Positions 1-10,217 of a DNA stretch of 49,858 nt are shown in pieces; position 1 is the stretch's first letter; every line of letters begins with the position of its first letter. The position numbers were made by a program, and so were the translations under genes. Source of the stretch: Hypsibius dujardini (Eukaryota; Tardigrada; Eutardigrada; Parachela; Hypsibiidae); the NCBI GenBank assembly GCA_001579985.1, contig LRSR01006630.1, forward strand, positions 1 through 49,858, written 5' to 3'. The notes under the pieces were generated by a model that saw only the letters and a program-made list of their open reading frames with translations, was not told the origin of the DNA and did not search any database.

Positions 1-875
1 ATCGATTCCAAATCAAATTTGGAGTGGAAGAGTGTCGAAAATCTTAAAATCAAACGTTTTCAAAAAACGACGTTTTGTGTGGGTTAGATTGGTAAAAAAA
101 TGAATTGAGTTTTGTTAGAGCATGAATCAAACAATCAACGCTTGAATTGAATGGGAAACCCGCGGAGCCATCGGGGAACTTTCGAATTTTCTCCCGCTCA
201 AACCAGAGCTCGTTTGCCGATAAAAATTTTGCTAAAATCTATTAATTTAGTTTACTATTTGAAAAAAAATTTAGACAGATCGGCGTGTCACTTACCGTTC
301 CGTTTCCTTTTAAGTTTCATCTACTAGTATTGAGAACCTCGTTATTATAGCACGAGGGTTAAACAAGGTTGATTTTACCCGCATAGGCCCTCCGTTCATC
401 GCAACGAAAACGTGTTTGTTCTGTGGGTCCTGCCGTGTTGCTTGAATCTATACTATTGACCAGCGAAGACGCCGCGTTCTAAAATCAACAAACATCACCC
501 CCAGAATCGGAACCGCATCCCTAAATCAAGTTTCTAATCCGGCTGAGCTGTGCAGTATGGTGACGTTTATTTGTGTTACGATACCAGCCGGTCGGCTATT
601 CCTGCATCTGGTCAAACGTCACACTTCCAAGGGAGAGATTTAATTCATCATCACCATAGTGAATGTCAACGGCAACAGCTTTCGGATAACGGCGACCTCG
701 GCGAAGCTGTTTAATTCGTATTCAAATTTCCGCTGTGATAACGTAAATACACTTCTCAAAAAACGACCTCAAAGGCTTAAAAGACTTAGAAATCTGTAAA
801 AGAGGCAGGTTTGCAAGAAGACAGCCGGCCCCTGAATGGGGTAAATCGGGAAGAAGCCGCGGTATTCTTGGCGAA
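1..875. other. Left flank, no gene recognised
   Basis: This stretch lies downstream of the capping enzyme stop codon. It is AT-rich and I recognise no conserved protein on either strand. The part nearest 875 is probably the 3' untranslated region of the capping enzyme, because a reverse-strand AATAAA lies at 566-571. A short reverse-strand open segment near 600-710 could be an exon, but it has no recognisable homology. Confidence 0.5.
566..571 (-). promoter_or_regulatory. Possible poly(A) signal of the capping enzyme gene
   Basis: TTTATT on the plus strand reads AATAAA on the minus strand, about 305 bases after the stop codon of the capping enzyme. Position and orientation fit, but the hexamer is common by chance. 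Confidence 0.35.
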
Positions 876-3800
876 TCAGAAAACTTTAGGCGCTGAGGGA
901 TCATGTCCTTGCTCGATGCGAGGTCGAACAGGCGGCCGAGGTTGCTGGAAATGCTGATCCGCATCGTGATCCTCTTCTCGGTGGCGCTTCGGACGACCGT
1001 AGGAATAGCGCCTGATGTAGTTGAACAGGTGCTCTTGCGTCAAGGGATTGATAATACCTCTATATACAGCTGGAAGTAAAACATAAAGGCGTGTTTTTAG
1101 CCAACGCTATTCTTCCAACTTCATCCCTAACTTCATAGCTGACTTCATCGCCGACTCCAACCCTAACTTCATCCCTAACTTCATCCCTGACTTCATCCCT
1201 GACTTCATAGCTGACTTCATCCCTGACTTCATCCCTAACTTCATCCCTAACTTCATCCCTAACTTCATCCCTCACTTCATCTGAATAAGTATGGAGCTAT
1301 CTGGGTTTGCACCGTAAATGCTCTCTCCCGCGAACTTTATTGTAACAACCCCATTGTCATGTGCTCGCTTTGACGGTCTCATAAAAACTTACAGTCAGCG
1401 GTTGAAAATGCGTTGGGAAATGACTTGTCTGTCCGCTCGCGGAGCATTTCCCACTTGTTGGAGGGCGCGTCGTACTTGCACTCCAGTATTTTCCCTTCGT
1501 ACTTGCGCATTTCCGCCCCGCCCCTCCTCCACTAGCAAAGAAAATTCCAAGTCAATCAGAGGAGGCGATAAAATAAACGCGGCTGCAATGACTAAAATAC
1601 CAAGAGTGTTCCGAAAGCCTGGTTGTGACCGTTCACCCACAACGTTCCCGTTGTCTTCGGGATCATCCTTAGAAGTAACAGAAAAGTGCACCGGTAAAAT
1701 CTTAAGAAATCCGAAAGCTGAGGCAGGGAAAGGCAATCGGCTGCTTACCCCAGACCGCCTGTACTGACAACTTGTAGCCTGAAATCGATGGTACACAGGT
1801 GGGGCGGTTTCCACTTCAACACTTTGTCGCATCGACCGGCAATGTAGGGCTGGAAGAGAACGACAATCTCATCCGCAGTTTAGACAGCGACCAAGGACTG
1901 AAACCAGTCGCAACTTACATCAACCACGGGCTCAAACACGAGCCCGTCAACCTCGTGAGATATACTTGCGGCGAACTTCTTACCAAGAAGCTGCAAGAAA
2001 ATCCCATTGAGACAGGGCGAGAATGAATCACCTGAATAACCCTGGCTTACCTTCTCAGCCATGTACTGCGGTCCCCTTTGAGGGTCTTCAGCAATCAAAT
2101 GAAAAAACTGCTTCCACCGGATGGCAAACGGCTCTCGATCCTTCCGCAGGGTATGCGGCGGGGGTAAAGTGCAGGCGTGGTCTCGCGGTCCGATGATCTT
2201 TTTGGTGATGAACTCGCATCGTTTATCGAAATTCATCTGGCCGATTTCAATCTCCTACAACACAGCCCATAAAGTTGATGCACTTGATCAGCATGTATAG
2301 ATCAAACATACCAGGGCATGAACGACGTCGTATATCAGAAACCGAGGCCGCAGAGTTTTGTCTGGCTGCACATCTAAGATCATTTCTCCATCCATAAGAG
2401 TATTCTCGAGCTGACCGGTTCCATCGCTGTTGGGAAAGGACATTCCTGTCACGTGAAAAACGCAGTTATTGCGGTCGACGAAGAACACCCGATCCACGCC
2501 ATCCACGAACAGCATATACCTAGCGTGAGAAACCTTTTTTAGCGTATGGCCGAAGAAACGCCTTCACGGGGAATATTTACCGAACACCGTCAGCTTTCCA
2601 ACTGACTCGATACGGAGCGTCGCCAATTAGGTGGAGATTGTCCAGACCCATAGAGACTGGCTGAGAACCGGGGAATCCGCCCCTTGAAAACCCAAGGATG
2701 CAAAATAAGGCGGGTATGATCGGCTTATCTTCACAATCTTACCCTTGCCAACGGCACAGAGCCTTACACCGCCTCTGAATCTCCTGGACAAGGTCGAGAT
2801 CCGCTAACGCCACTACTCCTGTCACACCGTCCATGAACTTTGCATCCTGCAGTAATATTCAGATAAAGCTATAGAACAATTTCCCGTGTCATGGTTGCAG
2901 GTGTTGATGTGCTGTAGTTACAGTATTCAGGCCTCCACGCATGTAAGAGGAGCTTCCAGCGATAACTGGAGCCCTCTCGTCTTCTTGTTGCGGGTTGTTG
3001 CCTTCATCGTCCAGCTCTGCGTTGAGTTCATCTTCTACAGACAATCGACCAATTTGATTGATGTCACGATCGGTGAGCGGAATGAAATACGTTTTTCTGT
3101 TTATACCATAACACCATGCAGGCAGCTCCGGTGGTACAGGCTCGAAGTCTGGATCGTCATAGCGAGTGTAGAGCTCCTTCAGGTAATCCTGCTTGTAGAT
3201 GCCGGGAGGACGGGCCTTTGCAAACTCTCTCAGGGCCGCACCTAGGCTGCAATCAAGAAAAGAGAGGACTGAGAGAAAAAAACGGAAGACAGCACGCTTG
3301 AGTACAAGATTGGGGAAGTTTCATATCTTCACCAAAACGCGCGCACCAGCGGAGGATAATTACCTCCAATCAAACTTCTCAACAAGATACGCGCAAATCA
3401 TAAAGCCGGTCCTGTTGTAACCGTGAGTGCAGTGGATTCCTAAAAGACAGATTAGTCCATCAATCGAAAAGCCGCGCCGATCACTCACGTAATCAATCAA
3501 TCGATCAATCGAGTAGGTAAATGTCTTTCGAATTATCTCTTCAAATCTATCTACACCGCCCTCTAGAAAGGACGAAGAGTGAGACTGGTCCCGGGACATA
3601 CCTATAACAGCATTGGGCTTGTCCACAAAAAGCTTATCACACGCATCGAAAAAGAGATGCGTCTGCTCGGGAGTAGGACGTTCGTCATGGCCGCCAGCTG
3701 TAAGCTTCCGATACTGTGCGCCTCTGCTTTCCACCTCTGACTTGGAGTAAAATCGCGATGTCTTAGCCAGATCAAGCCACACACTGATTTCAACCTGTAA

Positions 3801-4328
3801 AAAACAATAAGGCAATGTAAAATGATGATATCAAAACAGAGTGTCCCTTCAAGCAATCAACCAGTGGCGATAGAGCACCAACCAACTAACCAATCAATTG
3901 ATCAATTATAGCATTCCAGTAGTAGCGAAATCAACCAGCTTATTAACCAATCAATCTTTTAGTTAAACGTTACAAGCTTAGTCAAGCCGATCAATGAATC
4001 TAGCAACCAAAAGCACCTTGAGATCCGCAGCAGCTGAAAAGACGTCTGCCACGCTGAAACGGTTCGGCACGGGCAGTTTGGCATCGTATCTCGAATCCAA
4101 CGGGGCCTTAAACGGCAGAAAACGACCTACGATGGAGAGTGAAAATGGTTTTTCGTCGGTTCGCTTTACAGTGGCGTAAAATGGCAAGCAACGATATAAA
4201 CGGAATAAGTTGATACCTTCGATGATGTCACCAATTGGAGGGCAATTTAACCATCGTGGAGGTGGCTCCGTCCAATACTCCGTACCGCGCGTATTATTCA
4301 ACCTATCAAGGCGTCGATCTCGACTCAT
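876..4328 (-). CDS. RNGTT: mRNA capping enzyme (RNA 5'-triphosphatase and guanylyltransferase)
   Basis: This bifunctional nuclear enzyme removes the gamma phosphate of nascent RNA polymerase II transcripts and adds GMP. I join 14 exons with GT-AG introns: 4217-4328, 4017-4126, 3602-3794, 3364-3439, 2922-3246, 2743-2846, 2581-2682, 2312-2519, 2051-2254, 1919-1990, 1749-1849, 1601-1667, 1393-1531 and 876-1057. All phases agree and give about 590 residues, close to the animal enzyme. The N-terminal Cys-phosphatase domain has [10 protein letters not shown] with catalytic Cys about 142. The nucleotidyltransferase domain has KADGVR, with the GMP-accepting Lys about 262, then the [13 protein letters not shown] and KWKPPH motifs and an OB-fold tail. 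The start is chosen because PPPRWLNCP follows, as in other animals; an upstream in-frame Met at 4364 is less likely. The last intron holds a 12-bp minisatellite. Confidence 0.96.
1117..1281. repeat. 12-bp minisatellite in the last intron of the capping gene
   Basis: About 13 units of a 12-bp motif, consensus AACTTCATCCCT, with point variants. On the minus strand it stays open and would read as a four-residue repeat (RDEV). It lies between the exon ending at 1393 and the final exon starting at 1057, so it is intronic in my model. Confidence 0.85.
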
Positions 4329-4590
4329 TTTAGCGGACAGAGAACGGTAAAAATCAAATGTCAAAAGTCAGAGATGTTTTTTTATGTTTTGCTTTTTCGC
4401 ACACTGAAATTGAATTCATCCAAATCCGCACGCATAAATAGTAGAAATCGTATACGACCCGGGGACGCTTATTTGAACCCCGTAGGTTGACGCTGGGAAT
4501 TCACGATACCTCGTAGGACAAACACCTACTCAGCAGATGGAACACGCATAAAGTGTGATTCGGTTTTCTCAATACTACTGACTGTAGGAC

Positions 4591-4942
4591 GAGTGGAATT
4601 GGAAGGAACCGTTCGAGGGATGGATCTCCATCCCGTGGCGCCCCAAGGTGATTTGTAGTACGAGTGGAATTGGAAGGAACCGTTCGAGGGATGGGTCTCC
4701 ATCCCGTGGCGCCCCAAGATCATTTGTAGTAAGAGTGGAATTGGAAGGAACCGTTCGAGGGATGGATCTCCATCCCGTGGCGCCCCAAGGTCATTCGTAG
4801 TAAGAGTGGATTTGGAAGGAACCGTTCGAGGGATGGATCTCCATCCCGTGGCGCCCCAAGCTCATTTGTAGTACGAGTGGAATTGGAAGGAACCGTTCGA
4901 GGGATGGATCTCCATCCCGTGGCGCCCCATGGTCATTCGAGC
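4591..4942. repeat. 71-bp minisatellite, five copies
   Basis: Five near-identical units start at 4591, 4662, 4733, 4804 and 4875, with an exact 71-bp spacing. Each unit contains the palindrome GGGATGGATCTCCATCCC. The array begins about 260 bases upstream of the capping enzyme start codon, between that gene and the 3' end of the SVOP gene. Confidence 0.95.
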
Positions 4943-5357
4943 AAACAACTTCATAGGAAAGTTGGCACTAATAGCCCATTAGTGACGGGATTAGTATTCA
5001 GGAGAGCAAGTTCGAACGTTAAAAGTGCAAAACAGGAATAAAAGTACATCGAATGTAAAGAAAGGTACAAACAGGAAGATTAAACAATGAAATCTAAAGC
5101 GCACATGAAACTCAAAAAGGAAATATTCAAATTCAACCAGAGATTCAGGGAGAAAAAGAGAGCTGCCAGGAAAGGAGACGGTGGGCCATGACGAAAAAAA
5201 ATCACAAACAGCTAGAACCATTTAATCTATAAAACCAAAAATACAACAAGACGAATTAACATAAATCCTTTTTTGGAATTCGTTGCATCAATCAGATACG
5301 AAGCACCATTCAATTCCCAGATACCCGACGCGGTCACAGTGGAAGAGACATTCTGGC
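4943..5357. other. Intergenic, 3' side of the SVOP gene
   Basis: This stretch is A-rich on the plus strand. It probably contains the 3' untranslated region of the SVOP gene. I see no conserved coding sequence. Confidence 0.4.
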
Positions 5358-8300
5358 TTATTGCACAGTCCGAGTGTCCTGAAAATAGTTAATTAATAAT
5401 AATATTAATAATAATATTTTTCTCTTACTGCAACGAATTGTTCTCCATTTCGCAGAAATACCTTCATCTCTCGCCCTTTCGTTTCAATCGGTAAGAGCAT
5501 TGAGGCGCCGGCTGCCAGTAAGGCAACCGTTCCGTATATCGAAATCGCAGCATAGACCGAATAGTTCAGTACCACCTGGAGCAACCAAACAAGTGGCCAC
5601 ACATTAGTTGCAAACTTCTGAGCAGTGGCGCGCCGAGGGGGGGGGTGTTTTGTTCATCTAAAACCCCCCTCGAAAGTAAAAAAAGTGCCCTAAGGGTCCC
5701 CCATTTAGAGAAGAAACACTTTGATTGAGAATTGTCATGCAATACTCCCCCTTACGTTCTATCGGAAATGTTTCGGATACAATAAAACCACACCCCCCCC
5801 TTAAACCAAAGCTCGGCGCGCCACTACTTCTGAGGCGGCATAAGCCAATCTCATACCTGGGAATTGAATGGTGCTAGAATTGCTCCTATCCTAGCCTGAA
5901 ATAAATTTGTAAATAATTTCAGAACATCGCAAGGGTACACAGTTGGAATTGCTACGCACCATAGCGCTACACATTCCCAAACCGATTGACCTGCAGACGA
6001 ACAGGTGTAAGTAAGGTGAAGGTGCAAGTCTGGCAAGTACCAAATGAATAAGAACTAACCGCATCGAAGTGGGATAGACTTCCGGAGTGTAGACATACGC
6101 TGTCTGGAATGCACCGGATATGAAGCCACGGGCGACGAAGAGGAACATCGTCATTATCACTCTAAAAAAGGAAAAGCACTCATGTCAGACATACTTCATA
6201 CAAGCCCAGCCAAGATAAAGAAACACGCAGGCAGGAGAACATTTTTCCCAATTGAAGCGATCCCCTCTGGCAAAGTTATCTACCTGGAGGTACAAATGCA
6301 GAGGAGAAAAACGAAAACGGAGTACACGACAAACTCCAGCGCCATTGTGCGCTTCCGACCCAAGAGATCTATTATCACAGCGGTCAAAAACAATGCTGCA
6401 AACAATAAAACCAATTAGAAATGTCGTTCCGAATGAAATAGAAACGAAGATCATGATACCTGGAAACTCTGCAATTGTCGTCCATAACAGATCCCAGTAA
6501 TCAGCAGTGGTTAGCATCCGACATTCCAGTGAACATTCTGCCGCTGGGATATTAGACTGAGAACCGACGTGGCAAGTATCGCCGGCGCCCAACAGTTCAG
6601 TTGTCATCAGGACCACTCCGTAATAACTAAAAGCATTTCCTAACCTGGAAAGAAAGACAGCAAAAGTTTACGGCTCACTCTAACGTACGCAGTATTCCAT
6701 TTCAGACATTTATAGGCCAGCCATACCAGATAATCCAAAGCAAAAATGTTGTGCGTCGAAAGTCCGGTCCCACTAAGTCCGCGAACCGGCCACGCGGCGT
6801 CGTGTCTTTTCGCTGACCAGCATCCGACACCAATTCACCTAAAATTTGAGATCATATAACAAAACATGACGAAAGGAAGATAAATGTCAAGTGGAAGACA
6901 AAAACTTGAGCAAAAGCAAGCTGCGAATACTAAATGAGCAACAGGATTACGAGGACGAATGGTCTAGCCGGCCAAACGGGAGCCTGAGCATCAGGTAGGG
7001 ACTAACCTGATGGCATCCCGAGCATCAACTAGGGACTAACCTGATGGCATCCCGAGCATCAACTAGGGACTAACCTGATGGCATCCCGAGCATCAACTAG
7101 GGACTAACCTGGTGGCATTGTCGTCCCATTCTCTTTTGCAATCCGTGCCAAGACATCGTACGCTCTCCGTGTTTGGCCACTGGCCATGAAAAAACGCGCG
7201 CTCTCGGGCATCCACAGACAAGCAATATCAAATACCAGGAGCGGCAGACTAGACAAACCGAGGAGCCATCTCCAACCGAGCGTAGGCATGACGAAAAGCG
7301 CCAGCAACACCTCGAAGCATGACCCCAATGCCCAAAAGACTTCGGTCAACACAAGGCATTTGGCGCGTTGTTTCGAGGGAAGAAACTCGGAATACAGTGT
7401 CACCGATTGTGGAGAACCTCCAATGCCGATTCCGACAAAGCAGCGTAAAAACAGCAGCCACCAAAGATTTGGAGCTCCCGCGCTGATTAATCCGTAGTAA
7501 AATGTGATGAAAGAACACAGCAACAACTCCTGGAAAAAATCGGAGAAATGAACTATCAAGAAATGTTCAAACCAGTTGTTATGCGCTGCTGCATGGGTGC
7601 GAGGGGATGAGCTTACTACTCTTCGACCGTGCCGGTCACTGATTTTTCCCCAGATGGCGCTGGAAAAAGCAAAGAGTCCAGACTGTCACCCAAACCGGGC
7701 ACAATGATGCGATCCACACGGAATATCCAAAAAATAATTTTAAGCTTTTTATACCTTGACATCATCATGCCGCAAAATACGACCTGAAAAGCATTACAGT
7801 TTCAACTATTATAGTTCCCAACAGATGCCAAAAACTGTAGTACCGTAGTGACCAGCGCTTGCTGCCATCCGTTCAAGTCCCATTCGCATTTTAGTGCTGG
7901 TGATAAAATACTCAGGATCATCATCTCCATCGCGTCCGCCATCCACGCAAAACCAGCCAGGCATGACAGCTGTAGTAATAAATAAATAAAGATGAACACC
8001 CAATTAACTACAATCATACAGTCAATCATACAATCAACGACAAGATTGAGTACACTGGATGGTCCGGGGAATGGACAAAAGGGGCGGGGCAAGGGATGGT
8101 TTCAAACAATCAAACAATCAACCACTTGACCACCTCCTGCTCCGCCCCTTTTGCCCATACCCCGGACCCTCCAATGTACTCAATCTTCTCGTTGATTGTA
8201 CAGATATTTTATTATATCGTTATCATTGGCATTTCAAAGGAGCAATCCTACAATCAATGCATAATCCGACTGAGACAATCAATAAAAATTAGTACTGATC

Positions 8301-8909
8301 GCTTTGAATCAGCCAAGTGTCTGCGTACCTTGAGCTGGAACTTTCCGAAACCAATCTGGTCGACGGCTTGATCCACGGTAAATGTCGCTGTACAGCGAAA
8401 TAATAGCAATGAAAATGAAAGCTACGGCGTGAGGTCCCTTAATTTCTTACGCGGTGCTTGATTTAAATCGCCTTCCACTCGCTCTAGACTGCTTGCCGGA
8501 TATGGATTCACGACGTCGACCCTGAGTGTGCCTCGATTATCCTCATCCAAGTCCTGGTACCGACCAGAGTTGGAGGAGATGAAGGACACATTCCTGCAAG
8601 ACATTAAAATTAACAGTCGATGAATGTATCTATAGATAAAGTAAAGTGTCAGTGACCAATCCATGGATCAAGCGTTAGGAAAAATTGGAAAGTAATCAAG
8701 CCAACTCAACAATCAATCAATCAATGAATAGCGCAAATGAACATCTTACAAAATAGGCAGGACACATTACTAATGTGTCAATCGATCAATTGATCAATCG
8801 ATCAATCTATCGACCTCACGTACGGTAAGTGCGAATGGTTGGAGTGGTCGTCCAGATGAGCTTGGCGAATTTTTTGCGCCTCTTTCCCGACCAAAAACAG
8901 CTTCTCCAT
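5358..8909 (-). CDS. SVOP: Synaptic vesicle 2-related protein (SVOP-type MFS transporter)
   Basis: This is a 12-helix major facilitator membrane protein of the SV2/SVOP branch; the substrate of the family is not established. The first exon is 8824-8909, starting MEKLFLVGK. The next are 8451-8593, 8329-8387 ([17 protein letters not shown]), 7844-7969 ([17 protein letters not shown]), the 29-nt exon 7755-7783 (VVFCGMMMS), one starting at 7659 ([11 protein letters not shown]), and one ending at 7109 with [19 protein letters not shown]. Further exons near 6720-6840, 6500-6616, 6050-6160 and 5500-5580 carry [21 protein letters not shown] and [12 protein letters not shown]. The last short exon reads DTRTVQ then stop at 5358. 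Motif order and length match SVOP; SVOPL is a less likely alternative. Introns carry a hAT-like MITE, a 34-bp tandem repeat and a family A MITE. The exact junctions of the middle exons are approximate. Confidence 0.93.
5623..5826. mobile_element. hAT-like MITE, 204 bp, in an SVOP intron
   Basis: The left end CAGTGGCGCGCCGAG and right end CTCGGCGCGCCACTA are inverted repeats differing only at the tip. The 8-bp sequence CTTCTGAG directly flanks both sides (5615-5622 and 5827-5834). A CAGTGGCG-type terminus with an 8-bp target duplication is typical of the hAT superfamily. There is no transposase ORF, so it is non-autonomous. G and C runs lie just inside the ends. Confidence 0.9.
7007..7108 (-). 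repeat. 34-bp tandem repeat made of GT...AG units at a splice donor
   Basis: On the minus strand three complete 34-bp units start exactly at the splice donor of the SVOP exon ending at 7109. Each unit begins GTTAGTCCC and ends ATGCCATCAG, so donor-like CAG|GTTAGT junctions recur at 7108, 7074, 7040 and 7006. The unit end resembles the authentic exon end ATGCCACCAG, so the array arose by duplication across the exon-intron border. Confidence 0.85.
8031..8198. mobile_element. MITE family A, single copy in an SVOP intron
   Basis: Long inverted repeats begin CAATCAACGACAAGATTG and end with its near complement CAATCTTCTCGTTGATTG. TA flanks both sides (8029-8030, 8199-8200), as expected for a Tc1/mariner-type target duplication. 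The arms continue through a GC-box-like GGGGCGGGG. There is no coding capacity. Confidence 0.85.
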
Positions 8910-10217
8910 GGTCGACTCGAGCAACAGCTGGAAATACTATTAGAACATAATCTTCCAATTGGATATTCGCAGCGTGCGATCGTTATGCACACAAAAACTG
9001 CCTGCAGGCCATGATAACATTAACAGTAGCGTACGTAGGTGGCAGACGTCTAAAATATTAAAAATTCCTTGGCAGAAATATCTCATACAAAGGCTGAATT
9101 TTAATTAAACAATCGTAACGCTGTAAATTTTTGTCGGAAGAGCAAAAAAATTAAAAAGCCACCCAAAGCAAACAAAATCGATCATCGATCGGATGGTAAA
9201 ATCACCGACTGCCGCAAAATATTGTGGACCCCCTAAGGGGAAAGGGCGAAAGGGGGCGCGACCAACAGGCCGAAAAACAGTGCTAAACATCTTTCTAGAC
9301 CCCTTGCGTATTTTAATATTCCGCTATCACATGACGCTAATGCAAAAGAACTCGTAAAATTTACGAAGAAATGCTAATACTTCAAGGTCTAAACCTAGAG
9401 AAACTTGATGAACACTGAATGTACGACGAGGACGAAGTTCATAATCAACGACAAGATTGAGTACACTGGAAGGTCAAGGGAATTGGCAAAAGGGGCGGGG
9501 TAGAGGATGGTTTTCAAGCAATCGAACAATCAACCACCTGAACACCCCCTACTCCGCCCCTTTTGCCCCTACCCCGGACCCTCCAGTGTACAGTCAACGA
9601 CAAGATTGACTACACTGGAGGGTCAAGGGAATTGGCAAAAGGGGCGGGGCAGAGGATGGTTTTCAAGCAATCGAACAATCAACCACCTGAACATCCCCTG
9701 CTCCGCCCTTTTTGCCCAGACTCCGGACCCTCCAGTATACTCACGCAATCTTGTCGTTGATTGTAGATCGAAAGGCCTCCCCCCCCCGCAGTAAGTCCAG
9801 CCCCGGTTACGCTTCCAGGCTTCGGTCCCTCAACTCTCGACCGACAAATACCCGAAGAGAATATGGAAAACGAATGTAGAGAACCGCAATCTCGTTCGCA
9901 TCTTTAACAAATACTATTTCAACGTAGAATGTTTCAAAAAGACCACTAATAATCCAATGAAAAATCTACACTAGCTACACAACAATGAAAGAAAAAAGAT
10001 GATACAGACCAGACACATATAGGAATACAAAGCAAAAAACAAAACTGCGGCTACAATGTAATCAGTAATCGTGTATTTGAGACTGTCACAGTGCGTGTGT
10101 GGTATGAATACAAATTTACAATCTCCGCAAAAATAAATTTCCTGTCGTTAGAGCAAATCCATGTGAGCATCCAGATGCATGGCCATTGTTCACCACCATC
10201 GCGGGAGCATCTGTCAG
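8910..10217. other. Intergenic between SVOP and WSB genes
   Basis: The stretch holds the SVOP upstream region, a double family A MITE at 9442-9765 and AT-rich sequence. I see no conserved coding segment. The last few hundred bases probably include the WSB 3' untranslated region. Confidence 0.5.
9442..9765. mobile_element. MITE family A, two copies joined head to tail
   Basis: Two copies of the family A inverted-repeat element abut. The first lacks its extreme right end and the second begins CAGTCAACGACAAGATTG at about 9595. The second ends in CTTGTCGTTGATTG, followed by TA. Each copy carries the AAAAGGGGCGGGG arms. Confidence 0.85.

Noticed and set aside
1060-1275. RDEV-repeat ORF near the capping enzyme 3' end
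   Set aside because: It is the 12-bp minisatellite read in one frame and falls within the last intron of a well supported gene model.
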